From Molossus alvarezi (lineage: Eukaryota; Chordata; Mammalia; Chiroptera; Molossidae): 64,000 bases of DNA. Position 1 is the first letter of the stretch; the number at the start of each line of letters is the position of its first letter. The translations under genes were made by a program, and so were the position numbers. The notes under the pieces were generated by a model. The model was not told where the DNA came from, did no database searches, and was given only the letters and a program-made list of their open reading frames with translations. Below, piece after piece: positions 24,480 through 36,985 of the stretch. The stretch spans positions 104,239,890 through 104,303,889 of the forward strand of contig CM073889.1 in NCBI GenBank assembly GCA_037176705.1, given 5' to 3'.

Positions 24480-24785
24480 CCTGCCTCCTTTCTCTTGCCT
24501 TCTCTCGATTAGGATCTCTAGTAAGATGTTGCAAAGTGGTCGAGGGAGGCATCTTTGCCTTGTTCCTGATCTCAGGGGAGGCATGAAATAGGATGTTAGT
24601 TATAGCTTAATGGAGCTGTAATTTCATTGAGGGAATTTTACATTTTTCCTAGCTTTCTGGGAATTTTCATCAAAGTATTTGCTGAATTTTGGTGAAATAA
24701 TTTTTGATCTCTTGAAATGGTCATAGTTTTCCTCTTTTTATGTAATATGGTGATTTATATTGATTATTTTTTAAAGGGTAACTAA
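24480..24785 (-). mobile_element. L1 ORF2 internal fragment, old
   Basis: GGCATCTTTGCCTTGTTCCT, TGATCTCAGG and the following GGATGTTAGTTATAGC match the antisense of the L1 reverse transcriptase region. The frame is decayed. Confidence 0.55.
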
Positions 24786-25489
24786 TTTGGATTTCTCATA
24801 CAAATCCTATGTGGTCATGGTGTAATACTCTTCTTACTGTTATCAGAAAATTGCATGGCTTGCCCTTCTCTGTTGCTAGTGAGAGTGGGGTCCTTGAGGT
24901 GCCACGGGACTGAGCATTTCCATAGGCCCCCACAGGAGGAGGAGATGCAATAGAAAGCTTTATTTGTGTGGAATTGCATCCCTGGGTTTGCAAAGCCCCA
25001 TTTCCCTTAAACCAGTCCAGGAAGAGGTGTAGCTGGAGATTCCGAAGAGCTAGAACCAAGGCCAGTGTCCAAAGTTTCTGTTCTATGGTGGCACTGAGTC
25101 TGGCACAGCATTAGACTAGTTCCTGTCCATCACCATCGCGTGTGGGGTCCATGTGGCTGTGGGCCATGTCGGGGAGTACAAAGCGTGTCTCTTATTTTCT
25201 TTCTTTTATATGTGCTCTTATACTGACAATTTCCTTTCTTATACTTGTTTTAGATATGCTTTGCTCTTCTATTTCTAATTTCTTAAGGTCAAAACCCATA
25301 AGGTAGGTATTTACATTATTGGTATTCCTCTCAGTACCACTTTCCTTGTTTCCTATAAACTTTGATATGTTGTATATTCATTATCATGTAGTTCAAAATC
25401 TTTTAAAATTGTCCTTGATTTCTTTTTGGCCTGTGAGTTATTAAGTGTGTTGCTTAATTTTTCAGATCTGGGTTTTCCTAGGTATCTTC

Positions 25490-25711
25490 TTTTTTTTTTT
25501 TAATTTTTGAATATTTTTTCTTTATTGATTCTAGTGAGGAGAGAGGGAAAGACAGAAACATTGATGAGAGAGAACATCAATTGGCCGCCTCCTGCATGCT
25601 CCCCACTGGGGATTTGGCTCACAACCTGGGCATGTGTCCTGACCAGGTATCGAACTGATGACTTCTTGGTTCATGGGTCAACGCTAAACCAGTGAGCCAC
25701 ACTGGCTGGGT
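25490..25711 (-). mobile_element. VES-type SINE inserted in old L1
   Basis: The reverse complement starts CCCAGCCAGTGTGGCTCACT. The body has GGCCGCCTCCTGCATGCTCC, and the T run at 25490 is the tail. Confidence 0.88.
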
Positions 25712-25940
25712 TTTTTATTATTGATTTTTAATTTTATTTTATCATGATTAGAAAATGCATAGTTTGATTTCAATATTTGTAAACTTGCAGAAATTTGTTT
25801 TATGGACCAGCATACCGTTAATTTTGTTCAATGTACTATGTGAACTTGAAAGTAACATATATTCTGCAATTAGATGTAGAGTTATGTAAATATTCAATAG
25901 ATCAAAGTCTTAGATAGTATTTTTCAGATCATCTATGTCT

Positions 25941-26156
25941 TTTTTAAAAAAATTTTTTCCTTTATTGATTTTTAGAGAGAGAGGGAGAAAGAGACAGAAA
26001 CATTGATGAGAGAGAACATGGGTTGGCCACCTCCTACATGCTCCCCATTAGGGATTGAGTCTACAATTTGGGCATGTGCCCTGACTGGGAATCAAACCTG
26101 TGACCTTTTGGTGCATGGGTCAACACTCCACCACTTAGTCACACCGGCCAGGCAGG
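25941..26156 (-). mobile_element. VES-type SINE inserted in old L1
   Basis: Exact target duplications TCATCTATGTCT at 25929-25940 and 26157-26168 bracket the copy. Its sequence is second-subfamily, with CCTCCTACATGCTCCCC. Confidence 0.93.
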
Positions 26157-26279
26157 TCATCTATGTCTACTTTTTTGACTAATAGTCTGTGAATTGCTGA
26201 TTGTCAATCAAAGCCTCGTAAAAATGTGGAATCATCTTTCTCTCCTTTTAATTCTATCAATATTTTTGCCTCATTTATT

Positions 26280-26883
26280 ATTATTATTTTTTAATGTAAT
26301 CTGCTTTATTACCATGTTCTCGAAAACTTTTTTTTTTTCTTTATAAATTTTTTATTTGTTTTTTTGTTACAGATATTTTACCTTTTTCACCCCACTGGCA
26401 CCCCCCACCCCACCCCACCTCCGCCCGGTCCCCGGCTTAGTTGTCCATGTCCATTGGTCATGCATACATGCATATAAGTTCTGTGGTTTATCTCTTCCCA
26501 CCCCCCCACCCCTCCACCCCCTCTTCTGAGGGATGTCAGTCTGTGCCCTACTTCCATGTTTCTGGGTCTACAGTATTCCTCAGACTGTTATGTTCATTAT
26601 ATTCCATATGTAAGTGAGATCATGTGGTATTTGTCTTTTTCTGCTTGGCTTCTTTCACTTAGGATAATACTTTCCAGGTCCCTCCATGTCGTCTCAAAGG
26701 ATAAGAGATCTTTCTTTCTTACCGCTGCATAGTACTCCATTGTGTATATGTACCACTGCTTTTTTATCCATTCGTCTACTGGTGGACACTTGGGCTGTTT
26801 CCAGATCTTAGCTATTGTAAATAGTGCTGCTATGAACATGGGGGTACATATATTCTTCCTGATTGGTGTTTCAGGCTTCTTAG
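26280..26883 (-). mobile_element. Younger L1 3' end with apparent 3' transduction
   Basis: Exact 14-bp target duplications TTGCCTCATTTATT occur at 26266-26279 and 26884-26897. The minus-strand translation has FIAALFTIAKIWKQPKCPPV and YTMEYYAAVRKKDLLSFETT, the ORF2 C-terminus. The L1 body ends in an A run (T at 26328-26338). It is followed by 35 nt of non-L1 sequence (26293-26327) and then a second A-rich tail at the target site. A polyadenylation signal (TTTATT on +, 26305-26310) lies in the extra 35 nt. Confidence 0.88.
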
Positions 26884-27639
26884 TTGCCTCATTTATTTTG
26901 AGAGTTTATTATTAAGCCAATATATATTTATAATTGTAATGTCTTCTTGGTAAACACCTCATTTAGTATTATAAATGTCTCTATTTTTTTTTTTATAATA
27001 CTCTTGATCTTGAGGACAATTTTATCTGTTTCCATTCATTCCAGCCTTCTTATACTTAACGTTTACATGGTATATCATTTTCCATCCATTACATTCAACC
27101 TGTGTCTTTATTTTAAAATTTCTCTGTTTCTCATAGGTAGCATATAGTTGGGTCTTTCAATTTTATGCACTCTGAAAATTTTGCCTTTTAATTGGAGTTT
27201 TTAGAGCATTAAAATTAAATATAATTATGTAAATGGTTGCATTTAGGTCGCCATTTTATTTTCTATTTGTCCCTTCTCCTTTTTGTTTTTCTGTTTCTCT
27301 CCTAGTTCTTACTTAATTCATCAGTCTGCCTACTTTTGTATAACATTCAGATATCATGTACTTTGTGTTTGAGTTTTTTGTTTGTTTTGTATTTACAGTT
27401 TATGGTCATTATCAATGGATTGGGTGGGCTAAAGGAAGCTCAAACAGTCATAGCAGAAGTGATAAATCAGTCCCTTCTAAAATATTTTTGGACAACTTCT
27501 TTGCTGAAAATTTTTGATAAAAATAAGATCGGTTCCTAGGCAGAGTATTTGCCATGTGACTTATTTGCACATTTATTTGTGTTAACAAAGTAAATTAGGG
27601 AACCACATATAACTGTGGAATGTGTAATTTAATTGGAAA

Positions 27640-27656
27640 AAAAAAAAAAAAAAGCA
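27640..27656. repeat. Poly(A) tract
   Basis: About 17 consecutive A. No element could be assigned upstream. Confidence 0.7.
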
Positions 27657-27749
27657 TTTTGGAGCAGACTTCTGACTAACGGTTGGACTTCTGACCAAAG
27701 TCTAATCATTTATAAAATAATTAGATTTGAGTTATCCATTTGACTAAAC

Positions 27750-27808
27750 TTTTTTTTTAATCCTCACCCAAGGATATTTTGACGTTTATCCTCAGACAGA
27801 GTGGGAAG

Positions 27809-27872
<64 letters not shown>

Positions 27873-28033
27873 TCCATGTGAGAGAGACACATCAACTGGT
27901 TGCCACCCACATGACCCCAACCGGGACCAGGGACAAACCGCAACCAAGGTACGTGCCCTTGGCTGGAATCAAACCCGGGTCTCTCTGGTCCACAGGCCAA
28001 CACTCTAACCACTGAAACAAACTGGCCAGGGCA
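27750..28033 (-). mobile_element. VES-type SINE with an expanded (GA)n tract
   Basis: The reverse complement has the head TGCCCTGGCCAGTTTGTTTC and a B-box-like GGGTTTGATTCC. The TC tract of the SINE has expanded to about 75 bp (GA on + at 27790-27868). Confidence 0.9.
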
Positions 28034-28860
28034 CATTTTTTAAAGTATTGTATTCAAGTCTTTATGCAGTGGAAATGATAAAAAGGAAATAACATCATAT
28101 ATCTTTACACACTCATGAGGATTAGAGAACAAATGACAAAATGAATAAATGTCTAAGTACAACCGTTGCTTTTCCAACTGAGATTAAACTAACATAGAAA
28201 ATAGTTCTACAAGGATGTATGTTTGTCCAAGTCTAATCAGCCCATTTAAAACTATCACATATCTTATGGCGAATTCATTAAAATCTTTCACCATCACTGA
28301 TGTGGATTAGCAGAGATGTAGAGTAAACTAATGTACTTAGAATGTGGTGTTACCCTGTGAAAAAAAGAGTGGATAATTAAAACTTTTAGAGTTTTAACAA
28401 TCACCTATCACTTCTTTGAAGTGTTTTAACCCTCTTATGGAAAGATATTTTTAGTTATTTTCATGAATATTTAATTATTATTTTGCTTTCATTCTTATTC
28501 TTCTTTCAATGATGTTTAGTAAAGGGCATGGTTTCAAAAGACTCATATTTTAAAAATATAGTCTAAGAAAACTAAAACGTAATTAAAGATTTAATTGGAT
28601 GGCACTTTAAATCTGGATTTAGATCCATGGTTTTCTCTCTGCCATGATGTTTAATCTTGGGAAAGAGATTTATTTCAGTGGAAATGTTGGGAAAGAGTAA
28701 CTTTTATTCTTGATTTTACACTGTCAGGAGTTGACAGATATTAAAAAGAGTTAATAGAGAAGGAAAAGTTGGTCTTTGTAAGACATATAAATATCAAAAT
28801 TTGCATTGTTATCATTATAAAAATATTAAAATTTTGCCTTAATTAAAAATATTTAGTTTT

Positions 28861-29043
28861 GTCCAGCTGGTGTGGCTCAGTGGTTGAGTATCAGCCCATG
28901 CACCAAGAGGATGACGGTTCGATTCCTGGTTAGGACATGCCCAGGTTGTGGGCCCAAACCCACAGTTGATATTCTCTCTCATTGATGTTTCTATCTCTCT
29001 CTCCCTCTCACTTCCTTTCTTTAAAAAAAAGGAAAAAAACAAA
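28861..29043 (+). mobile_element. VES-type SINE, internally shortened
   Basis: GTCCAGCTGGTGTGGCTCAG and GGTTCGATTCC mark the head. The copy passes to TCTCTCTC and an A-rich end. A following (AT)n stretch (29058-29094) holds a direct repeat of ATATATTTAGTTT. Confidence 0.85.
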
Positions 29044-29219
29044 CAAACAATGAAAAATATATATATATATTTAGTTTGAAAATATATATATATTTAGTTT
29101 TTATAAGGTAAATTTATCACCTACTCCTAAAGATTATTGAAATATTTTTAATAATTAATTGGAAATATTATATTTGAGCTGTTTAGTATTAAAAAAAGAT
29201 TTAGAAAATGGGTGTTCCA

Positions 29220-29420
29220 TTTGTGATTAAATTTGCTTGGAATCCAGTGGTATCAGATGAGGGTTTGAATTCTGTCTCTAGCAATGGATCACTGTCATAC
29301 GTGGAATAGTAGCTTTGGGACTCTATGAGCCTCATTTTTCTCATCTGCAAAGTGGGATAGTATGCTGCTACCTTACAATAGTTATATGAAATTCAACTGA
29401 GATAATAAAAGTAAAGTTAT
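29220..29420 (+). mobile_element. MIR SINE
   Basis: GGGTTTGAATTCTGTCTCT, GAGCCTCATTTTTCTCATCT and GCAAAGTGGGATAGTATG follow the MIR order. Confidence 0.65.
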
Positions 29421-30499
29421 TTGCAAATTGTTAAGTGAAAACATGTACATGTAAATAAGGCATTGTTCTTTTTTATCGTTTTGTACATCAGCAGTTTTGC
29501 AAATATATATATTATAATTGTACAGGCTTTGAATTCTGTTTTCATAAACTATGACATTTATAGTTTTCTGGTATGTCTTCTTTACCAAAAAGTAGACTAT
29601 TTCAAACACAGTTAAAATAGTGGACTATATCAAATAAAGTTTTAAAAATAGTTTTAAGTTCTAGGTTTTAAAACAGATAACACCAAGATAAAACTTAGAT
29701 AACATAAAATTATAAAAACCATTTATTCACTGAAATTTTGAATCAGAAGTATAAACAACACAGTGACATTCAATTAATCGTGAAAGACAAAACTGTTGAT
29801 GGTTTCAGCTATAATAGAATGCTGAGAAATTCCCAGGGAGAGTTAGGTCACTCACCAGGAGCACTGGTCGCTCAGGGAGGAATGAGAGGGAAGAGAAGAG
29901 GTCGTTCCATAAGATTACTACTCAGAATATACCATGAAGCATAGTTCTATCTTCTAGGATTTTTTTTTTTTTTTTTAGGTTAGTGCCTTTTAAACCCACA
30001 GGCATTTTCTAGCAGTCTTTACAGACAGATTCAGGTGTTCATTAATAATACATACCATTCTATTTGTAACTCTTCTCTCTCTCTCCTCCCTGAGGTCGAA
30101 AGAATGTGCATTGTCTTACCTCTGGTGAATTTTCTAAGGCTATTTGGAAGAATCTTTTACAAAGATGAATGCCATTATTGAACTGGAGGAGAAAAAACCT
30201 CATTGGAGTAAATATATATGTACCTTTCATTAAAACCCCCAAATCCCTCCTCTTTATTGCCCTCTTTTTTATAACCCTTCCACATTTCATCTTGTATTTT
30301 ATAACCTGAGTTGTCACTTGTAAAGTCAAATTGATGAAATAGAGGAGTATGTGGGTCATTCATTCTACCAACATTAAACCCAAACATTCAATCACAAACT
30401 TTTTCTCCATGTTCGGTATTTTTTTAGAAAGTACTTTATTTGAGTCCGAATAATCCTAATCTCTTCTTAATCCTCCATGTCATTAAATGTTTACAGACA

Positions 30500-30612
30500 G
30501 CTACTCAGTGCATTTCTGCCAAGTACTTTGCACATACCAATCTATTCCTTCATCCTCTACATTTCGTTAATGTCAAGTATCATTTCAATTTTACAAATGA
30601 GGGAAGACAGCG
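30500..30612 (-). mobile_element. MIR-like fragment
   Basis: AAGTACTTTGCACATACCAA and TTTTACAAATGAGGGAAGAC resemble the reverse of MIR. It is short and diverged. Confidence 0.4.
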
Positions 30613-30804
30613 AGAGCACTAAAGTAAACAAGAAAAGTCAAAGCTACTTTTTTAATGAAAAAGTTAAATAGTACATTAATACACTCAGATAAATATTGCC
30701 ACAAACAGCAAAGACCTGGCTCTTGAGTATGGAGAGAGGAAGCTGAGGTCAAGTCTGAGCCTGACTTGAAGCTAGCACACACTACTGCAGAGAAGTTCCA
30801 CCTT

Positions 30805-30839
30805 ACGCGTGTGCACACGCGCACACACACACACACACA
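30805..30839. repeat. (GCGTGTGCACACGC)(CA)n alternating tract
   Basis: A palindromic GCGTGTGCACACGC passes into a pure CA run, which gives hairpin and Z-DNA potential. Confidence 0.8.
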
Positions 30840-31190
30840 AAACAAGGTCTTCTGGAAAATCACAGCCTTTCAACTCAACAATAGAATAATATAACTTAGT
30901 GAGATAGGACATAGTCCTAAATTTTTTGATCAAACACAACTTATAACTTCAGATGTAAGTCTCAGAGTTTAACCATGGAGGTCTGAGAATTGCTTTCCTG
31001 TGAGCTAGGGTTAGGACTGCCATCAAGGAAAAAGACAGGAAAAAGAGATATGTAAGTATCTTGCTTTATTAAGCAATTATACATATGGCTTACATTTTCT
31101 TCCTATTGGTTCTACCAGTTTCTGCCCCCATGTAGTTTGAGGCTCTGTAATAATGTGCATAATTATTTGTGATTGTTATATCCTCTAGAT

Positions 31191-31414
31191 CAGTGGTTCT
31201 CAACCTTCCTAATGCCGCGGCCCTTTAATACAGGTCCTCATGCTGTATGTGGGCGTATCTGCATGTGGGCGGACCCCCTGGAGACGGATAGAGGAGCGGT
31301 GTCTCAGTTCCTAAGACCATCGGGAATATGTGTTTTCCGATTATCTTAGACGACCCCTGTGAAAGGGTCGTTCAACCCCCAAAGGGGTTGCGACCCACAG
31401 GTTGAGAACCACTG
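31191..31414. mobile_element. Non-autonomous hAT transposon, 224 bp, intact ends
   Basis: It is flanked by exact 8-bp target duplications CTCTAGAT (31183-31190 and 31415-31422), the hAT hallmark. The ends CAGTGGTTCTCAACCT and AGGTTGAGAACCACTG are perfect terminal inverted repeats. Past the perfect 16 bp, the next bases (TCCTAATGCCGCGGCCC) pair partly with GGGTTGCGACCCAC. There is no transposase, so it needed one in trans. Confidence 0.96.
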
Positions 31415-31767
31415 CTCTAGATGAACTAACCACTGTATAATTTATAAACTATTACTCTTTTTCAATGGCAATATTCCTTGCTCTGTAATCTACATTATGT
31501 CTGATATTAATAATAACTCCAGCCTACTTTTTGTTTGTATGTTAGCATGATACATATGTTTTCATTATTTCACTTTCAAACTGTTTGTGTGTTTGTATTA
31601 AAGTGGACTTTTGTAGGCAGCATATAGTTGGTTCTAGCTTTTTCATCCAGTCTGACAGTCACTGAATTTTAATTGAGGTGTTTAGGCCATTTACATTTAA
31701 TGTGACTATTGAAATGATTGGGTTTATATCTGCCATCCTGCTATTTATGTTTTGTTGTTGTTGTTAA

Positions 31768-32009
31768 TTCTCACCCAAGGATATTTCCTCATTGAATTTT
31801 AGAGAGTGGAAGGGAGGAAGAGAGAGAGTATGAGAAACATTGTAAGAGAAACATTGATGTGAGAGAGACACACCTATTGGTTGCCTCCCACACAACCCCA
31901 ACTAAGGCCAGGAATCAAACCTGCAACCCAGGTACATGCCCTTGATCAGGAACTGAACCCACAACCCTTTGGTCCCCAGGCCAACACTCTAACCACTGAG
32001 CCAGGGCTG
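31768..32009 (-). mobile_element. VES-type SINE
   Basis: The reverse complement starts AGCCCTGGCTCAGTGGTTAG and carries AGGGCATGTACCTGGGTTGC. It sits in a GTT-rich target. Confidence 0.88.
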
Positions 32010-32812
32010 TTGTTTTGTTGTTGTTGTTGCATCTGTTGTCCCATATGCTCTGTATGCCCCTTTTACTTCTCTTTCTGCATTTTGGGGAGATTCATTATTT
32101 TTAATCATTTATGTTGTATTTGTGGACTCATTAGCTGTAACTGTTTTGTAGTACAGTATGTATCTTTGGCTTATTACTATTGACCTTATAGAAACATTAT
32201 TGAAGTTTGCAATGCATTGTTATTATTTTTCTGTAAATAATCAGATATTTTTTAAAAGTTAAAAAATAGGTAAAATACGTATTTTATATATAACTACATT
32301 GTTAGCATTTTTAGTGCACTTCATTTCTTTGTGATCATCCAAATTTTGACCTAGTATCACTTTTTCTTTATTTCTGAAGGAATTTCTTATAATGGAGGTA
32401 TACTGGTGATTAATTTTTTTAAATTTTTGTACATCTAAAACAGTTTTTATTTTGCTTGGAGTACATCTGCATTGGAGATGGAATTCTGGGTTAGCAAATA
32501 TTATTTATTTCAGAATTTTCAATGATATTACCTTACTTTATTATTTCCTATATTGCCTTGTTTCCAGCAAGACTGTTGTAATCATTCTTATCTTTGTACC
32601 TGGATACTTAATGCGTCTCTTTTCTCTGGCTGCTTTGGAGATTTTTTTCGTTGACACTGCTTATACATACTTGTATTATAATGTCTCAGTGTAGTATTCT
32701 TTGTTTCTTCTTGGAATTCTTTGAGATTCTTGCGTCAGTGAGTTCATAGGTTTTATCAAATTTGGGAAAAATTTGGCCATTATTTTTCAGGTAGATTTTA
32801 TTTTTCCCATTC

Positions 32813-33056
32813 TTTTTTTATCCTTACCTGAGGACATTTTTGTATTTATCTTCAGATAGAGTGGAAGGGAGAGAGGGAGGAAGAGAGAGAAAAACATCAA
32901 TGTGAGAGAGACACATCGAGTGGCTGCCACCCGCACGACCCAACCAGGGCCGGGGACAAACTGCAACCGAGGTACGTGCCCTTAGCGGGAACCGAACCCA
33001 GGCTCTCTGTACTGCAGGCCGATGCTCTAACCGCTGAGCCAAACTGTCCAGGGCAT
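32813..33056 (-). mobile_element. VES-type SINE
   Basis: The reverse complement starts TGCCCTGGACAGTTTGGCTC with GCGGTTAGAGCATCGGCC. The plus-strand left end is the tail ATCCTTACCTGAGGACA. Confidence 0.9.
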
Positions 33057-36000
33057 ATTTTTTCCATTATTCCTCTCAGTCAGGGACTTCATTTACATAT
33101 ATGCTATGGTTCCTTGGGTTGTACTGATTCTTTGTTCATTATTTTCAGTCTTTTTTCTCTGAGTTTCATTTTTGATAGTTTCTCTTACTAGGTCTTTAAA
33201 GCCACTTTTCCGCCCTGCAGTGGCTAATCTGACCTGAATCCAACCTGGTACTTTTTTCATATTACACACAATACGTTTTACCTCTAGGAGTTTGCTTTGG
33301 GCCCTTCCTGTATAGTCCACAATCTAGTTACTCTGGTGAAGCTGTCCTCCCCGCCTGGAACGTAAGGAAGGCTCTTTTCCACAGTCTTTCATCCGTGGCC
33401 TTGCGTGTCTGTTTCGATTTCATTTGTCTCCTCAAGGGATTGTATTTTTCTAGTTTTTTGCAGATGTAGATGAATTCAGTGTCACATAATGCATATTATC
33501 TGCTTTTTGCGTGTGTGCTTTGTGGACACTGTGATGCTGGAAATTTTTGTGGTTTTTTTTTTAAAGATTCTTGAGTTTTATTCTTGAGGGCAAAGTTACT
33601 TGGAAACATTTTGACCCTATCGAGGCTTGCTCTAAGCTATTGCATGGACCAGAGCACGGGGACCACCTAACAGCAAAAGGCTGATTTGCCCTACTATTAA
33701 CACCCTGCCTTCTGAGTACCCTACCTAAATTCCCATAAATTATGTCATATATCTTGCTTTTGGAAATCCACTTATTCCTGGCTCTCAGTGAACACCAGTT
33801 TTTTTTCTTGCTAGCATTGGGTGGTTTTTCTCCAGGCTTGAAAGTTTCCACATAACCTGCACTGGTAAAGACATACTCAGATGCAGACTCAAGAGGGACC
33901 CCCTGCAGACCACCAGGACGCCCCTCTGTGCATTGCTCTCCTTTCTGGTACTCTTCCCCCCCAACTCCAGTTGCTTTGCTTATCTCAGACTTCCAACTCT
34001 ATGTTCAGTTAGAGAAATCCACTAGGCTCCTTTCCGTTTCCCCTTTTCTCTTCTGCAGCCTAAAATCTTTCTCCCAGCCCTAAGCTCTGGAAATCAATGG
34101 GCTCACTTTGTTTATCTTCTCCCAGAGACCACTGACCTGATCTACCTGACATCCAGTATCTGAAAACAGTTTTGTTTTTGTTGATCCAGGAAGGAGGGTA
34201 AATCCAGTCCTTATTAATCTATATTGATCAGAAGTGGAAGTCCTCTAATAAACAATCATTTTATTATTTCAATATGCCAAAACTTTTAGCTTTTCAAGAG
34301 TACCAAAGACACCATGCTGCATTATATCTATTCCCTGATTTCTGTTACAAATCTCATCAAGAATGAATCTTAACTGTCATATTTTGGGAGGTAAATTTAC
34401 CTTGAGTGCTCTTAGAAATAAGTCTCGTAGCCTGTGGAGAAATGAACTTTTATAACTCCCAGAGTGCATTCTGATTTCGGTGACTACAATGTAAGTCATA
34501 ATGTTAACCTCAGCATCACCCCTCCCATAAAAAAAAAAAAAAATTCCATCATGCATGCAATATAGAAGTTTTGAGCTTATGCCATATAAACATTTTAAAT
34601 CAGAAATACCAATGCACTTCGGCAGCCTCTAGAATAGCTGACATTCATGAATAAAAAATGAATAAGCACCATGTAGAGAACATGTTATTATTTTTAAATA
34701 AAGTGCACTATAGATGTTGGTTGGCAAAACTATGCTTTGTATTTTTTGAAGCAGGATGTAAGAATTATTATCAAAAATGATTTTTGACCTGAAGTTTGAA
34801 AAACCTCATCACAAAAATGCTACAGAAATAAGTAATTAAATAGTAAAGAAAATAAAGAGGGAGGGTATATTTACCCCCTTCTTATCCCCAACTATCTTAT
34901 TCAGACCATTTATCGACAGTGAACCCAAGCTCCAGCAGCATTTCAAACTCAAGGATCATAACAGAGCATTGGAAAACCATCCATTGTATGCTGCTTCAAC
35001 ACTTCTAGAAGGAAGCCGATTTACCTTGTTGTTATTATTACTTTGTAGTTGTGTTGTTTCCGTAGGGAATCTCTGCTTTTTCTCAGGTTAATATCAGTCA
35101 TTTTACGATACAGTTTTATTCTGACAGTTTTAATGAGGGCTCTGAAGGGAATTTCTATAGGAACATGTTTATGTCCATTGCTTATCTCAGATTTGATCGT
35201 TTGTGCCTGTTAACTTTGCTGCATAGGTTTCTACCGGTCAATACTCTTTGCCCAATGTCCATATTCTAAATGTTGTGAATGGAATAAGAACACTAATCAA
35301 TCCAAAGAACAATATATCTTCTTCTTGTTTTCTTAGCATTCTATAATCCCTTTGAAATTCACCTTAGTAGGTTTAAACACATTTATTTTACAGATGTAGA
35401 TGAACTCAATATACCATAATACATATTATCTGAATCATAATTTTATTTTCAAGTATTTGGGCCGTTTAGTTGACATGAGTCAAACCAGCAAATGGATGAC
35501 CTTTCCACAGTGCAGGCAGTTGCTGTATTCAGAAACAAAAGAAAACATCTTTTGTGTTAAAATACTAAATGGTTTCTGACTTCTTATCAATTTTTAAAAA
35601 TTATATTGCCTATAATTAGTAACTGTTAAGCATAAGACACTATGTTGAGGACCAGGAGGGATACTAAGAAATGTAAGGCATAGTCTGTGACATATTCTAG
35701 GTTCCCAAAGTCTTATGTGGTAAGTATTAAAATATTTCTTGAAAAGAATAAATGAGATCAAGTGTTTCTACCAGGATGGTCATTGCTTTGGTAGACTGAG
35801 AGGTTACTTATATATGATGTGGGTAGAAATACTTGCATGAGAATTTTGATTTTAAGGATGGGTAGGATCTATTCTCATGGGGAAAGACATGATGTGGTAA
35901 GTGCAAGACTGCAAAGTCCATGGAAAGCAGGGGAGGTATAAGGTCTAGTCAACAAACCGATTTAACCATGGATGACAATTCACGTAAGGCAGTTGCAGGA

Positions 36001-36951
36001 ATAATGAATAGAGATAACCTGAGTGCAAGTTTGGGATGGGATGAAATTGAAACTCTGAACATTCTTGGACGCTCCATTCCCAAATAATTCTAAGGGTTCA
36101 TGTTGTGTATTGCGGTGATTTTGTTGAGAGACTAATTGATTCCCAGATGCTGAGCACATGTGTGCAAATTATTTAGCTCATCAGTAAGTCTTACCTACCA
36201 CCTAGCCTTTCTCCTCATTGCTGCGTGTCCACTATTGTGAGAAAATAATGTTCGTATTCAGTGAAGTCCTGGGAAAACCGGACCCCTGGGTTACGGGGAA
36301 GCTGAAAGTATGTGGTGTGGTGTTGGTTTTCACACTCAGCCTCTGCACTGTGCGGCTTAGTAAAGGGAGATGGTGACTGCTTGACTGTCTACGTAACTAG
36401 TTATTGGTGAGTGTTGTTTTCTCCCTCACCATATCTGTTCTGAAAACCAAGCCGTGAAAAGGAAAAGTGGCCAACCCATCATTATTTAATTAATCCTAGT
36501 CAGGACTGGGCTATGGGACCTTTTACCTTGGTTGTTCTCTTTAAATGCCTTATTCAGTATCAAGAATTTCTCAAGGTGAAGCTCCTGACAGTCTCATCAA
36601 GACTTTCAAAGTCTGTCTTCTGATACCCTAATTACTCTGGAGAGTCCTGACTCAATACACATTTGCGTGACTCCTGGCTTATCCCCCATCTAGTCTTTGC
36701 ATCCTGTCTTTCTCCCTAAATCCCAGTGTCTTCTGATGGTATAAATTTTGTTCTCCTTCTTAGGACTGGGCCTGGGCATTTAATTGTTTTGAGGGTGGTG
36801 TTTCAGGGAAAGCAGAATGTGGGACTGTTAGTTTTTAGATAATTACAATTTATATAGTTAAGATTTTAAAGAAGTTCACCTTTTAAAATGGCAAGTTACT
36901 TCATTAGATAGTGCATCGGAAATGTTTCTGTTTTTCAGGTTCTCTGCAGGT

Positions 36952-36985
36952 GTGGGTGTGGGTGTGTGGGTGTGTGTGGGGGTAT
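36952..36985. repeat. (GTGTGG)n-type repeat
   Basis: GTGTGGGTGTGGGTGTGTGG runs for about 34 bp. It is G-rich with several GGG groups. Confidence 0.75.

Larger units (their letters stand above)
25240..27330 (-). mobile_element. Old L1 fragment interrupted by two SINEs and a younger L1
   Basis: The surviving pieces are 25240-25489, 25712-25940, 26157-26279 and 26884-27330. They read as a single antisense L1 (TGAGTTATTAAGTGTGTTGC, TCTATCAATATTTTTGCCTC, CATATAGTTGGGTCTTTCAA). The three insertions between them give a clear order of events. Confidence 0.68.
31100..33560 (-). mobile_element. Old L1 fragment interrupted by a hAT and two SINEs
   Basis: Pieces outside 31191-31414, 31768-32009 and 32813-33056 line up as one antisense L1 5'-side segment. 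Landmarks are GGCAGCATATAGTTGGTTCT, GATGGAATTCTGGGTTAGCA, TTTTCTCTGGCTGCTTTGGA and CAAATTTGGGAAAAATTTGG. All frames are broken. Confidence 0.65.

Noticed and set aside
26597..26839. 80-codon minus-strand frame as a gene
   Set aside because: It is the same L1 ORF2 end in the insertion at 26280.
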